DNA of 64,000 nt from Bifidobacterium myosotis (GCF_002259745.1 NZ_MWWW01000008.1:1-64000); one strand, 5' to 3'. Shown: positions 52,827 to 62,039, counted from the stretch's first letter. Program-made: numbers and translations. The notes: a model not told the origin generated them from the letters alone.

Positions 52827-54986
52827 TTATTCCACGGTCACGATGACCTGATACGGCTCCATTGCAACGACGTCGCCCAGCACGGCGTCGCCCCCGGCCA
52901 GCAGGTCCGTGAGCCCGGCTAGATGAGGCAGTGATACGGTCTGCCGCTGCGGGGTCATGTTGAGTACGAAGGTGACCGTGCGCCCGTCGCGCGTGCGGCG
53001 TTCGGCGATCTCCACGCCGTCGGGCGTCACCGTGCCGGCGAGGTCCGCGTCCGCAAGCACTCCCGCGGCGAACGCGTCCATGCCCGGCTCGTCAAGCGGT
53101 GTGCCGACATAGTAGGCGCGGCCGAGGCCATGATCATTGACGGTGACGGCGGGGGTGCCGGCATAGAAGTCGTCTCCCCCGTACGTCGCGAGCGTGCGGG
53201 CACCTTCCAGATGCATGATGCTGGCGACGATCTCGCCGGCGGCGTCCGATCCGGTCGAATCGTCGGCACCGGCGGCGACCGAACCGGAGGCACCGGCGTC
53301 AACCGGACCGCCGTCACCATCGCCCTCCGGCCTCGCGCCGAAGACCACCGGGATGCGCTCCCCCGGTGCAATCGCGTCGATCTCCTCGGCCCATACGCCG
53401 ACGAGCGCGCGGAACGGACCGGGATAGCCGCCGGGGATCACCAGATCGTGCTCGTCATGGATGCCGGCCATGTATCCGGTGATGAAGCGGCCGCCGCCGT
53501 CCACATATGTCTCGACCGCATCCGCGACGCCCGGCTTGACCATGATGAGCGCCGGCGCGACGACGATCGCGTATCGTGCGAGCGTTGCGGCCGGCGTGGT
53601 GCTGGGGATGATGTCCACGGCGATGTTGCGCCGGTGGAACGCGCGGTAGAACCGGTGGACCTCCTCGGGATAGGAGAATCCGGCGGTCGGTCCCACGCAT
53701 CCCTCGAGCGACCAGTAGCTTTCCCAGTCGAACATGATGGCCACGCGCGCCTGCACGCCGGAGCCCATGACCGTCGGCATCACGCGTTCCAGGGCATCGC
53801 CGAGCGCGGCCGTCTCGCGGAACACGCGCGAATCCTCGGTGCCGTCGTGGGCGATCACCGCGCCGTGGAACCGTTCGCAGCCGCCCAGCGACTGGCGCAT
53901 CTGGAAGAACTGCACGGTGTCGGCGCCATGCGCCACGGCCTGCCAGCTCAGGGCCGCGACCTCGCCGGGGCGCTTGACCTTGCAATACGGGAACCAGTTC
54001 TGCTGGTTGGGCGTCTGTTCCATGAGCATGAACGGCCTGCCGCCGCCCACCGCGCGCATGAGGTCGTGGTTCATGGCCACGCGGCTCGCCGGCATTCCCA
54101 TGCCCGGATAGTTGTCCCAGCTGACCACGTCCATCTCACGACCCCACGCGAAGTAATCGAGGTCCTTGAACGTGCCCATGAGGTTCGTGGTGATCGGGGT
54201 GGTCGCGTCGTGCGCGCGCACGGCGTCGCGTTCGTTGGTGAAGCAGGCGAGCTGCGACTCGTTCTGGAAGCGGCGGTAGTCCATGAGCAGCCCGGAGATC
54301 ACGCATTTGCGCGGGTCCCAGTCCGAACCGATGCCGTCGCCGTAGCCGACCGGCGGCACGACGTCCGCCCAGTCGGTGATGGTGTGACTCCAGAAGTTCG
54401 CGCACCACGCCTTGTTCAGCGCCTCGATGCTGCCGTACTTCGCGCGCAGCCATCCACGGAACGCCTCGGCGCAGGCCTCGCAGTAGCACAGGCCGCCGCC
54501 TCCGCCGTATTCGTTGCCGATGTGCCATGCCGTAAGTCCCGGGGTGCCGGCGTAGCGCTCGGCGATCAGGCCGGCGAGTTTGCCGGACTCCGCTCGGAAA
54601 TACGCCGAATTCGGGCAGAAGTTGTGACGGCCGCCGAAGACGTGGCGTTGCCCCTCGAACGTGGTGCGGATGACGTCGGGATGTTCGCGCACCATCCATG
54701 CGGGAAGTGCCGCGGTCCCGGTGGCGAATACGATGTTGAACCCGTGCGAGACCAGCAGCGCGACGATCTTGTCGAGCATCGTGAAATCGTACGAGTCCTC
54801 CCCCGGCTGCAGCAGCGTCCAAGAGAACACGTTGATCGTGGCCTCGTTGATGTGCGCATGCTCGAGCATCTCGAGGTCATGCTCCCATGTCTCCTCGGGC
54901 CATTGCTCGGGGTTCCAGTCGCCTCCGAACAGGAAGGTGTCGAACAGCGGTACAGCCGATGCGGCCGATGCGGACGGTGCGGTCAT
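52827..54986 (-). CDS. Beta-galactosidase, GH42
   Basis: 719 residues. The opening LFGGDWNPEQWPEETWEHDL is the GH42 signature. The acid/base Glu is in AWHIGNEYGGGGG (about residue 157), followed by the zinc-binding CYCEACAEAF. The nucleophile Glu is in FMLMEQTPNQQNW (about 319). The middle domain (VAIMFDWESYWSLEGCVGPT) and C-terminal beta domain are complete. An Ala/Gly/Asp-rich low-complexity loop (about residues 560-595) is unusual for the family. GH42 enzymes cleave terminal beta-galactose; here Gal beta-1,2-Xyl of xyloglucan side chains is the proposed substrate. ATG 54986 follows GAGGGA, and there is no signal peptide, so the enzyme is cytosolic. It is 216 bp after the second xylosidase gene. 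Confidence 0.92.
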   Translation of the reverse strand: MTAPSASAASAVPLFDTFLFGGDWNPEQWPEETWEHDLEMLEHAHINEATINVFSWTLLQPGEDSYDFTMLDKIVALLVSHGFNIVFATGTAALPAWMVREHPDVIRTTFEGQRHVFGGRHNFCPNSAYFRAESGKLAGLIAERYAGTPGLTAWHIGNEYGGGGGLCYCEACAEAFRGWLRAKYGSIEALNKAWCANFWSHTITDWADVVPPVGYGDGIGSDWDPRKCVISGLLMDYRRFQNESQLACFTNERDAVRAHDATTPITTNLMGTFKDLDYFAWGREMDVVSWDNYPGMGMPASRVAMNHDLMRAVGGGRPFMLMEQTPNQQNWFPYCKVKRPGEVAALSWQAVAHGADTVQFFQMRQSLGGCERFHGAVIAHDGTEDSRVFRETAALGDALERVMPTVMGSGVQARVAIMFDWESYWSLEGCVGPTAGFSYPEEVHRFYRAFHRRNIAVDIIPSTTPAATLARYAIVVAPALIMVKPGVADAVETYVDGGGRFITGYMAGIHDEHDLVIPGGYPGPFRALVGVWAEEIDAIAPGERIPVVFGARPEGDGDGGPVDAGASGSVAAGADDSTGSDAAGEIVASIMHLEGARTLATYGGDDFYAGTPAVTVNDHGLGRAYYVGTPLDEPGMDAFAAGVLADADLAGTVTPDGVEIAERRTRDGRTVTFVLNMTPQRQTVSLPHLAGLTDLLAGGDAVLGDVVAMEPYQVIVTVE

Positions 54987-55166
54987 TTGCGGTTCCCTCG
55001 CTTGGGGCTGCTCTTGGTCCGCCTCCTGCGTGAAGGCGGTGATACGAATGCGGCGCGAATCAGACAGTCGATTCGCGCCGCTGGATGAGTTCGTGCCGGG
55101 CCGCTTGGCACCGTGCGATACCGAGTGATTCGAGTGATACCCAGCGATACCGTGCACCCCGGAACG

Positions 55167-55200
55167 GTCAGGCCGGCCGGATATGGCGGCCGGCCGTGAC
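55167..55200 (-). terminator. GC-rich hairpin after the second alpha-xylosidase gene
   Basis: GTCA-GGCCGGCC (55167-55178) pairs with GGCCGGCC-GTGAC (55188-55200), immediately past the stop at 55203. It probably ends or attenuates the transcript before GH42. Confidence 0.65.
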
Positions 55201-55202
55201 GA

Positions 55203-57242
55203 TCAGGCGTTGAGCGGGTCGGCGCCCGGGCGGACGAGCACCGGCAGCGTGTGGTAGTCGTACTGCTCGGTGTACCAGCGGCCCGGCTCGTAGGTCCTGC
55301 CGGTCAGCAGGTTCGCCCACGGCTCGCCGGCGTGGTCGCCGCCGGCGTCCGGCACGTAGAAGCGTGCGGTGCCGTCCTCGCTGAACACCGGGGCGACCAG
55401 CAGGTCGTCGCCGAGCATGTACTGGGTGTCGATGTCCTCGCAGGCCGGGTCGGTCGGGAACTCGAGCACCATCGCGCGCATCATCGGCACGCCGGTTTCA
55501 TGCGTGACCTTCATCTGGTCGAGCAGGTACGGCTTGAGGCGCAGCTTGAGCTCGGTGAACTCGCGCGACACCTCGACCGCCTCGTCGCCGTAGAGCCATG
55601 GCACCTTGTACTCGGTGGAGCCATGGTAGCGCGAATGCGAGGAGAGCAGACCGAACTGGGTCCAGCGCTTGAACAGGTCCGGGGTGGGCTTGTCCTCGAA
55701 GCCGGCGATGTCGTGGCTCCAGTAGCCGAAGCCGGACATGCCGAAGCTCAGGCCGGCGCGCAACGACTCGGCCATCGACGGGTAGTTGGAGGAGCAGTCG
55801 CCACCCCAGTGCACCGGGAACTGCTGGCCGCCGACGGTAGCGGAGCGTGCGAACAGGATCGCCTCGTCCTCGCCCTTGGTCTCCACCAGCACGTCGTAGA
55901 CGGCCTTGTTGTACAGGTACGTGTAGTAGTTGTGCATGAGCTCCGGATCGGAACCGTCGTAGTACCGGACGCCCTCGGTGGGGATGCGCTCGCCGAAGTC
56001 GGTCTTGAAGCAGTCGACGCCCTGCGCCACGAGGTGACGCAGCTTGTCCTGGTACCACTTGGTGGCCTCGGGGTTGGTGAAGTCGACGATCGCCATGCCG
56101 GCCTGCCACTTGTCCCACTGCCAGACCTCGCCGTCGTCGGTCTTGATGAAGTAGCCCTTTGCCGCGCCCTCCTCGAACAGCGGCGACTTCTGGCCGATGT
56201 AGCTGTTGATCCACACGCACACCTTGAGGCCGCGGTCGTGCAGCTTCTGCAAGAGGCCCTCCGGATCGGAGAACTTGGTCTCGTCCCACTCGAAGTTGCA
56301 CCACTCGAGTTCCTTCATCCAACGGCAGTCGAAGTGGAAGACGCTCAGCGGGATGTTGCGCTCGGCCATGCCATCGACGAACTCCATCACGGTCTTCTCG
56401 TCGTAGTCGGTGGTGAACGAGGTGGACAGCCACAGGCCGTAGCTCCACTCCGGCACCAGCGGCGGCTTGCCGGTCAGGTCGGTGTAGGTGTTGAGGATGC
56501 CCTTCAAGTCCTTGCCACCGATGACCGAGTAGCTCATCTCCTCGCCCGGCACGGAGAACTGCACGCGGGAGACCTTCTCGGAGCCGACCTCGAAGCTCAC
56601 CTTGCCCGGATTGTCCACGAACAGGCCGTAGCCCTTGTTCGACAGGTAGAACGGGATGTTCTTGTACGCCTGCTCGGTGCCGGTGCCGCCGTCCTCGTTC
56701 CAGATGTCAACGGTCTGGCCGTTCTTGACGAAGTTGGTGAAGCGCTCGCCGAGGCCGTAGATCTTCTCGCCGACGCCGAGGTCGAGCTGTTCGGAGACGT
56801 GCAGGAGGCCCTGGTCGTCGGTCACGAGGGCCTTCGCGCGCCAGCCGGAGTGCGCGATGACCTTGCCGTCGTAGAGGTACTTGAAATCGATGGTCTCGCC
56901 CTTGGCGATTTCGAGCGTGAGCTTGCCCGAGGTGAAGGACCACTTGTCGTCATCCTCGACGATGGCGACATCCGGGTCGGACTCGTTGAGCGCGAACTGC
57001 GGGCAGTGCTCACGGTTCTTGCGGAAGTTGATCAGACGAGTGGTGATGATGTCCTCGCGCGGGGAGGTCACCTCGATGGTGAGGATGCCGCCGTCAAGCG
57101 TCTGGCCGGGGTGATGAATCGGCACGCCGAACGGGCAGAACAGGGTGAGCTTCTTCGGCTCGACGTTCGCGGTGTACACGTTGGCCGCGTACTTGACATC
57201 GAATCCGTCCTTGACGAGCCATCCGCCATTGAGGAACTTCAT
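55203..57242 (-). CDS. Alpha-xylosidase, GH31 (YicI type), short form
   Basis: 679 residues against about 770-800 for YicI-type enzymes and 803 for the paralogue in this window. The catalytic Asp residues are in CFKTDFGERIP (about 413) and VHWGGDCSSN (about 480). Shared features are IYGLGERFTNFVKNGQTVDI, WNEDGG, FHFDCRWMKELEWCNFEWDE and HSRYHGST. The protein stops at YDYHTLPVLVRPGADPLNA, so the distal C-terminal beta-sheet domain seen in the longer paralogue is missing. The stop is followed by a terminator, which suggests a natural short form. ATG 57242 follows AAAGGAG. A GTTATTTATA palindrome lies upstream. It probably removes xylose from a different position or oligomer size than the long form. 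Confidence 0.9.
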   Translation of the reverse strand: MKFLNGGWLVKDGFDVKYAANVYTANVEPKKLTLFCPFGVPIHHPGQTLDGGILTIEVTSPREDIITTRLINFRKNREHCPQFALNESDPDVAIVEDDDKWSFTSGKLTLEIAKGETIDFKYLYDGKVIAHSGWRAKALVTDDQGLLHVSEQLDLGVGEKIYGLGERFTNFVKNGQTVDIWNEDGGTGTEQAYKNIPFYLSNKGYGLFVDNPGKVSFEVGSEKVSRVQFSVPGEEMSYSVIGGKDLKGILNTYTDLTGKPPLVPEWSYGLWLSTSFTTDYDEKTVMEFVDGMAERNIPLSVFHFDCRWMKELEWCNFEWDETKFSDPEGLLQKLHDRGLKVCVWINSYIGQKSPLFEEGAAKGYFIKTDDGEVWQWDKWQAGMAIVDFTNPEATKWYQDKLRHLVAQGVDCFKTDFGERIPTEGVRYYDGSDPELMHNYYTYLYNKAVYDVLVETKGEDEAILFARSATVGGQQFPVHWGGDCSSNYPSMAESLRAGLSFGMSGFGYWSHDIAGFEDKPTPDLFKRWTQFGLLSSHSRYHGSTEYKVPWLYGDEAVEVSREFTELKLRLKPYLLDQMKVTHETGVPMMRAMVLEFPTDPACEDIDTQYMLGDDLLVAPVFSEDGTARFYVPDAGGDHAGEPWANLLTGRTYEPGRWYTEQYDYHTLPVLVRPGADPLNA

Positions 57243-57305
57243 TGGGTTGCTCCTTTGCAGTGTTGTTCCGTTCGGTCCCGCATGCTTCGCGCAACCGATC
57301 TGTTG

Positions 57306-57329
57306 GTTATTTATAAGTCTATAAATAAC
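57306..57329. promoter_or_regulatory. Perfect 10-bp inverted repeat (GTTATTTATA)
   Basis: GTTATTTATA (57306-57315) and TATAAATAAC (57320-57329) flank AGTC, 64 bp before the short xylosidase start. It is AT-rich in a GC-rich setting. It may be both a promoter core and the site of a GntR- or other-type regulator not encoded in this window. Confidence 0.7.
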
Positions 57330-57392
57330 AGCGAGCGACACGCCAGTATGTTCGATTTTCGTGTCGTGACCCACCCCGCGCACCAACGGCAA

Positions 57393-57417
57393 AGGCCCCG
57401 CCGATACGGCAGGGCCT
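57393..57417 (-). terminator. Intrinsic terminator of the GH3 gene
   Basis: AGGCCCCGCCG (57393-57403) pairs with CGGCAGGGCCT (57407-57417) around ATA, with one bulge or mismatch. On the minus strand it begins 30 bases after the GH3 stop and is followed by TTTGCCG. Confidence 0.8.
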
Positions 57418-57446
57418 CAGTTCAGAAAACAAGGAACAGCGAGTAG

Positions 57447-59723
57447 TCAGACGGTGATGGTGACAGCGTTTGCGGTGCCAGCCGCATCGGCGGCGTGACC
57501 GGCTTCCGCGGCATCACCAGTCGCCACAGACGCATCGCCGGCCTCCTTCCCGTCGGCATCGCGCACGACGACGGCACCCGCGAGCCGGATGTCCTGCACG
57601 GATTCGCCGACGTACACCTTGGCCGCCGGGGCGATGGCATACTCCCCCAGTTCGTTGGACCAGTAGCGCATCGCCTGCGCGACCGGCAGCACCAGTTCGA
57701 CGCGGCGCGGTTCGCCCGGCTCGAGCTCGATCTTGTCGAATCCGCGCAGCTCCTTGACCGGACGGTCCTCGCCGGTGCCGTCAAGGCCGAAATACACCTG
57801 CGGCACGGCCTTGCCGGCGCGCTCGCCGGTGTTCGTCACGGTGAAGGAGACGCGCACCGCGCACCCGTTCGGCCGGTCGACGCCGTCGAGGCGCTCGACC
57901 TGAAGCCCGTCGTATCCGAAGGTGGTGTAGCTCAGGCCGTGGCCGAAGCAGAAGCGCACCGGGACCCGACGGGTCTCGTAATGGCGGTAGCCCACGTAGA
58001 TGTCCTCGTCGTAGCGCACATGCAGTCCGGGGCCGAACGTGCCGATGGAGTGCGCGGGGCAATCCTCCAGAGCGATGGGGAACGTCTCGGGCAGGTGTCC
58101 ACTCGGGTTCACGCGCCCGAGCAGCACCTCGGCGAGCGCGGTCCCCGATTCACAGCCGTTGTACCAGTTCCAGACGATCGCCTTCGCCTTGTCGGCCCAA
58201 GGCATGGCCACCGGCGAGCCGGCGACGAACACGAGCACCGTGTCGGGCGCCGCGTCGAGCAGCCCGGCGATGAGCTCGTCCTGACCGTACGGCAGGGCGA
58301 TGGTCTCACGGTCGCGGCCCTCGAGGTCATGCTCATGGTCGAGTCCGCCCACGAAGACCACCGGGTCGCCGGCGGCCGCATACCTGCGTGCGGCGGAGAT
58401 GGCCTCCTCGCGCAGCCGGATCGCGGTCTCGGCGTCGTCCGCGAACTCTCCGGCGGAGTTCGTCAGGCTCTCCTCCTGCCAGGAGTCGCTTTGCACCACC
58501 TGCTTGGCCGCGTATCCGGGCAGATACTCGATCTCGACGTTGCCGCCGAGCTGTCCGTTGATGCCCAGCATCGGCGTGACCTCGTGCAGCGCCTTGATCA
58601 CCGCGCTACCGCCGCCGTTGGAGTGGATGCGCTCCGCGTTCGCGCCGATGACCAGCAGACGGGTCATCGAGGACTCGTCCAGCGGCAGCACTCCGCCCTT
58701 GTTCTTCAGCAGTACGACGGATTCGCGCGCGACGTCGAGCGCCTTGGCGGCATGGTCGAGGGTCGCGTACCGGCCGGCCTTGCGGGCGGGCTTGCGGCCA
58801 TCCGCGTCGGGCAGCATGTTGAGCGCGTCCATGACGGCGAGCACGCGCAGCACCTTGGCGTCGATGTCATCCTCGGACACCTCGCCCGCCTCCACCGCGC
58901 GGCGCAACGGGTTCGCGAAATAGTACTCGTCGAAGTTCGGCGTCACCGACATCTCGACATCCAGCCCCACCTTCGCGCTGGCCAAGGTGCGTTTGACCGC
59001 GCTCCAGTCGGAGACCACGAAGCCCTTGAAGCCCCATTCGCCGCGCAGGATGTCGTCAAGCAGACGCTTCGACTCGCAGCACTGTTCGCCGTTGACGAGG
59101 TTGTACGCGCCCATGAGGGACAGGGCGCCGCCGCGCCGGACCGCCGCCTCGAAGGCCGGCAAGTAGATCTCGCGCAACGCGCGCTCGCTGATGGTCTCGT
59201 CCACTTCGAGACGGTCGGTCTCCTGGCTGTTGGCCACGTAATGCTTGGCGCAGGCGGCCACATCCGACTCCTGCACGCCCTGGATGTAGGCCACGCCCTG
59301 TTCGGCGGCGAGCAGCGGGTCCTCGCTCATGTACTCGAAGTTGCGGCCGCACAGCGGGCTGCGCTTGACGTTGAGCGACGGACCGAGAATCACGTCCTTG
59401 CCGCGCCCGCGAGCCTCCTCGCCGAGCACTTCGCCCACCGTGCGGGCCAGTTCACGGTTCCAGGTGGAGGCCACGGCGGAACCGGAGGGCAGGTAGGTGA
59501 CCTGGTCGCGCGTGTGGTAGAGCGGCACCCAGCTGTCGTTGTGCAGCTCCTCGCGCGGACCCATCGGGCCGTCGTCCATCCTGAACGGCGGAATGCCCAG
59601 ACGCGGCACCCCTTCGGTGCGGAACAGTCCGGCCGCGTGGATCATGTCGATCTTCTCGTCCAACGTGAGCTGTGCGAGCAGCGCCTGCGCCTTGGCGGTG
59701 TTGGCTTCGGTGATGGTGGTCAT
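57447..59723 (-). CDS. Beta-glucosidase, GH3
   Basis: 758 residues. Domain 1 has the KHYVANSQETDR stretch (KH) and the nucleophile Asp in FKGFVVSDWSAVKR (about residue 237). Domain 2 (VVLLKNKGGVLPLDESSMTR, then LLVIGANAERIHSNGGGSAV) should hold the acid/base. The C-terminal fibronectin-like domain begins near LSYTTFGYDGLQVE, followed by an Ala/Gly/Asp-rich tail of about 35 residues. There is no signal peptide. Its likely reaction is removal of beta-linked glucose from the non-reducing end of gluco-oligosaccharides left after side-chain trimming; beta-xylosidase activity is also known in the family. ATG 59723 follows AAGGAGAC. It is 82 bp after the fucosidase gene on the same strand. Confidence 0.9.
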   Translation of the reverse strand: MTTITEANTAKAQALLAQLTLDEKIDMIHAAGLFRTEGVPRLGIPPFRMDDGPMGPREELHNDSWVPLYHTRDQVTYLPSGSAVASTWNRELARTVGEVLGEEARGRGKDVILGPSLNVKRSPLCGRNFEYMSEDPLLAAEQGVAYIQGVQESDVAACAKHYVANSQETDRLEVDETISERALREIYLPAFEAAVRRGGALSLMGAYNLVNGEQCCESKRLLDDILRGEWGFKGFVVSDWSAVKRTLASAKVGLDVEMSVTPNFDEYYFANPLRRAVEAGEVSEDDIDAKVLRVLAVMDALNMLPDADGRKPARKAGRYATLDHAAKALDVARESVVLLKNKGGVLPLDESSMTRLLVIGANAERIHSNGGGSAVIKALHEVTPMLGINGQLGGNVEIEYLPGYAAKQVVQSDSWQEESLTNSAGEFADDAETAIRLREEAISAARRYAAAGDPVVFVGGLDHEHDLEGRDRETIALPYGQDELIAGLLDAAPDTVLVFVAGSPVAMPWADKAKAIVWNWYNGCESGTALAEVLLGRVNPSGHLPETFPIALEDCPAHSIGTFGPGLHVRYDEDIYVGYRHYETRRVPVRFCFGHGLSYTTFGYDGLQVERLDGVDRPNGCAVRVSFTVTNTGERAGKAVPQVYFGLDGTGEDRPVKELRGFDKIELEPGEPRRVELVLPVAQAMRYWSNELGEYAIAPAAKVYVGESVQDIRLAGAVVVRDADGKEAGDASVATGDAAEAGHAADAAGTANAVTITV

Positions 59724-59805
59724 GAGTTGGTCTCCTTGTGTGTTCGCGTGTCGCGGTGGTTCGCACGTCGCGGCGTGTTCGCGTGTCGTGACGGCCGTCG
59801 CTGGC

Positions 59806-61281
59806 CTATTCGACGCTGATTCTGAATCCGACGGGCAGGTCCGGTGCGACGCCGGGACGCGCAGCCGGCGTGATGACGAGCCCCCGGTCCGTGCGCTCGT
59901 AGGGCACGGACCCGGACCCGAGCTGTTCGACGCCGCGCACGATGCCGTGGAACGGCGCCATGATGCCGTCGTGGTAGGCGGCGAACGCGGCCAGCGTCAG
60001 GGTCTCGGCGCCCTGCGGGTTCAGGCAGAACGCGTATACCGAGCCGTCCTTGGCCGTGAAACGCCAGTCGGCGGGCGTGTAGGCGAGCGCGGATTGGTCG
60101 GCGAACGAACCGGACGCCGCCTTGGTCGGGCCTTCCTCGGCGAGACGCCACGGGCGGGTGCCGTAGATGCCCTCGCCGTTCGTCCCGAGCCAGAGCCCGA
60201 TGCCCTCGAGCAGCTCCCGGTCGTGCGGGGCGATGGACCCGTCGGCTCGCGGGCCGACGTTGAGCAGCAGATTGCCGTTCTTGCTCACCGTGTCCACCAG
60301 CGTGATGAGCAGTTCGGACAGCGTCTTGTATTCCAGCGACTTCGTGTAGCACCACGAATTGCGCGCGATGGCGGTGTCGGTCTGCCAGACGTACGGGGTG
60401 GCCGTCTCAAGACCGCCGCGTTCCACGTCGTAGAGCCCGGCGCCCCAGGCCATGCCGTCCTGCTTGTAGCAGATGATGACGGGCACGCCCCACTCCGCAC
60501 CGCGGTTGTAGTAGAAGGCGGCCAGCCTGCGCATGTACGGCTTGAAGGCGCGGTGCTGGATCCACCAGTCGAAGTACAGCATCTCCGGCCGATACCGGTC
60601 GATGAGCTCGCAGACGCGCAGCAGCCAGTCGTCGAGGTATTCTGCGTCCGGCTCGGGCACGGAGAACAGGTCCTGATTGTCGGGTTCGGGGTTGGCCGGC
60701 CAGTAGAAGTCGCCTCGGCGCATCGGCTCGGCGGCGCGCACGTCGGAGTCGAAGTCGCGGCCGTGGCCCATGAACCACCAGTGTTCGGCGCGGTGGTTGC
60801 TGGCGGCGAAGTGCAGCCCATGGTCCAGAGTGGCCTCACGCAGCTCGCCGAGGATGTCGCGCTTGGGGCCCATCTCGGCCGTGTTCCAATGCGACAGGTC
60901 GCTGCGGTACATCTGGAATCCATCGTGGTGTTCAGCGACCGGGAAGTAGTACCGCGCACCGGCCTTGGCGAACAGGTCGAGCCATTCGTTCGGGTCGAAC
61001 CGCTCGGCCGTGAACATCGGGATGAAGTCCTTGTAGCCGAATTCGCTCTGCGGCCCGTAGGTGGCACGGTGATGGTCGAATTCGGGGTAGCCTTCGATGT
61101 ACATGTTGCGCGAATACCATTCGTTGCGGTATTCGGGCACGGTGTACAGGCCCCAATGGGTGAAGATGCCGAATTTCGCGTCGGGGAACCAGTCGGGAAC
61201 CTCGACGCGGCTCAGTGATTCCCAGGTGTCCGTGTAAGGGCCGCGTCGGACCACCTCGTCAATGGCGTTGAGATCAATCAT
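59806..61281 (-). CDS. Alpha-L-fucosidase, GH29
   Basis: 491 residues. The family core begins WFPDAKFGIFTHWGLYTVPE (active-site His and Trp), then YYFPVAEHHDGFQMYRSDLS and HFAASNHRAEHWWFMGHGRD. The nucleophile Asp is in EMLYFDWWIQHRAF (about residue 238). NGNLLLNVGPRADGSIAPHD marks the end of the catalytic barrel, followed by a beta-sandwich. No signal peptide is present, so the enzyme is cytosolic. The natural target in this context would be Fuc alpha-1,2-Gal at the tip of fucosylated xyloglucan side chains, although milk-type fucosides are a fair alternative in bifidobacteria. The ATG at 61281 overlaps the preceding esterase stop by 8 bp, so the genes are translationally coupled. Confidence 0.9.
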   Translation of the reverse strand: MIDLNAIDEVVRRGPYTDTWESLSRVEVPDWFPDAKFGIFTHWGLYTVPEYRNEWYSRNMYIEGYPEFDHHRATYGPQSEFGYKDFIPMFTAERFDPNEWLDLFAKAGARYYFPVAEHHDGFQMYRSDLSHWNTAEMGPKRDILGELREATLDHGLHFAASNHRAEHWWFMGHGRDFDSDVRAAEPMRRGDFYWPANPEPDNQDLFSVPEPDAEYLDDWLLRVCELIDRYRPEMLYFDWWIQHRAFKPYMRRLAAFYYNRGAEWGVPVIICYKQDGMAWGAGLYDVERGGLETATPYVWQTDTAIARNSWCYTKSLEYKTLSELLITLVDTVSKNGNLLLNVGPRADGSIAPHDRELLEGIGLWLGTNGEGIYGTRPWRLAEEGPTKAASGSFADQSALAYTPADWRFTAKDGSVYAFCLNPQGAETLTLAAFAAYHDGIMAPFHGIVRGVEQLGSGSVPYERTDRGLVITPAARPGVAPDLPVGFRISVE

Positions 61282-61951
61282 CAAAATCAGTCCTGTTCCA
61301 ATCGAAGCCCACGCTCTGGCACCATGAACGGGCGATGATCATCGCCCCGCGCTCGTACGGATGCACGCGGTCCTGGCTAGCCAGGCATCCGTGCAGCTGG
61401 GTGAGCCAGTGGTCCACGGCGGCCTGGGTGTCCACGAAGATCGCGTCATGGCGTTCGGCCACGCGACGCGACGCGGCGGCGAACTCCTCGATCTTGGCGC
61501 GCATCTGGTCGGCCGGGTTCGGCTCGAACATGAACGGGCGCATGACGATGAGGCCCTTGAGGTTCGGGGCCTCACGGCGCGTGCGGTCCAGCAGGTCGTC
61601 GTAGATGCACTCGAATTCGTCCACCGTGTTGAGCCGCGCCTGCCACAGCGGACCGTCGAAATACCGCCACGCGTCGTTCACGCCGATCATCACGGAGACG
61701 TAGTCCGGGTTCAGGTCGATGACGTCACGCTGCCAGCGTTCGGCCATCTCGACGATGTCGTTGCCGCTGACGCCGGAGTTGATGGTGCACAGCGCACGGT
61801 CCGGGTAGACGGCGGTGAGCAGGTTGTGCAGGGCGTTCACGTAGCCGTTGCCGTATCCCCAGCCGCCGGGGAAGGCGGTACGGTCACGGCCGGCGTCGGT
61901 GATGGAGTCGCCGACGAACACGATGCGGGAGTGTTTCGGGAAAATCAGCAT
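61274..61951 (-). CDS. SGNH/GDSL hydrolase (probable carbohydrate acetylesterase)
   Basis: 225 residues. Block I is IVFVGDSITDAGRDRTAF (Ser about 16), block II LCTINSGVSGNDIVEMAERW, block III VSVMIGVNDAWRYFDGPL and block V SQDRVHPYERGAMII with the catalytic His. The GDSITDxGR opening and VNDxW block resemble carbohydrate esterases that act on acetylated xylo- or xyloglucan oligomers. It is cytosolic. ATG 61951 has only a weak ribosome site (AAGAAG). It is coupled to the fucosidase gene and lies downstream of a solute-binding protein gene, with a hairpin between. Confidence 0.88.
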   Translation of the reverse strand: MLIFPKHSRIVFVGDSITDAGRDRTAFPGGWGYGNGYVNALHNLLTAVYPDRALCTINSGVSGNDIVEMAERWQRDVIDLNPDYVSVMIGVNDAWRYFDGPLWQARLNTVDEFECIYDDLLDRTRREAPNLKGLIVMRPFMFEPNPADQMRAKIEEFAAASRRVAERHDAIFVDTQAAVDHWLTQLHGCLASQDRVHPYERGAMIIARSWCQSVGFDWNRTDFDD

Positions 61952-62039
61952 GATGACTTCTTGCGAGGGGTATATACGAAGAATGCGCGGCGGCCGGAGG
62001 AAGGCAGGGACGCCGCGCAATCGGAAGGGGATTCAGGGG

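Noticed and set aside
38342-57242. GH31 genes as maltose or isomaltose alpha-glucosidases
   Set aside because: Both carry the YicI-type IWNEDGG and F-x-C-x-W-M features and lie among xyloglucan-type activities, so alpha-xylosidase is the better call, though not proven biochemically.
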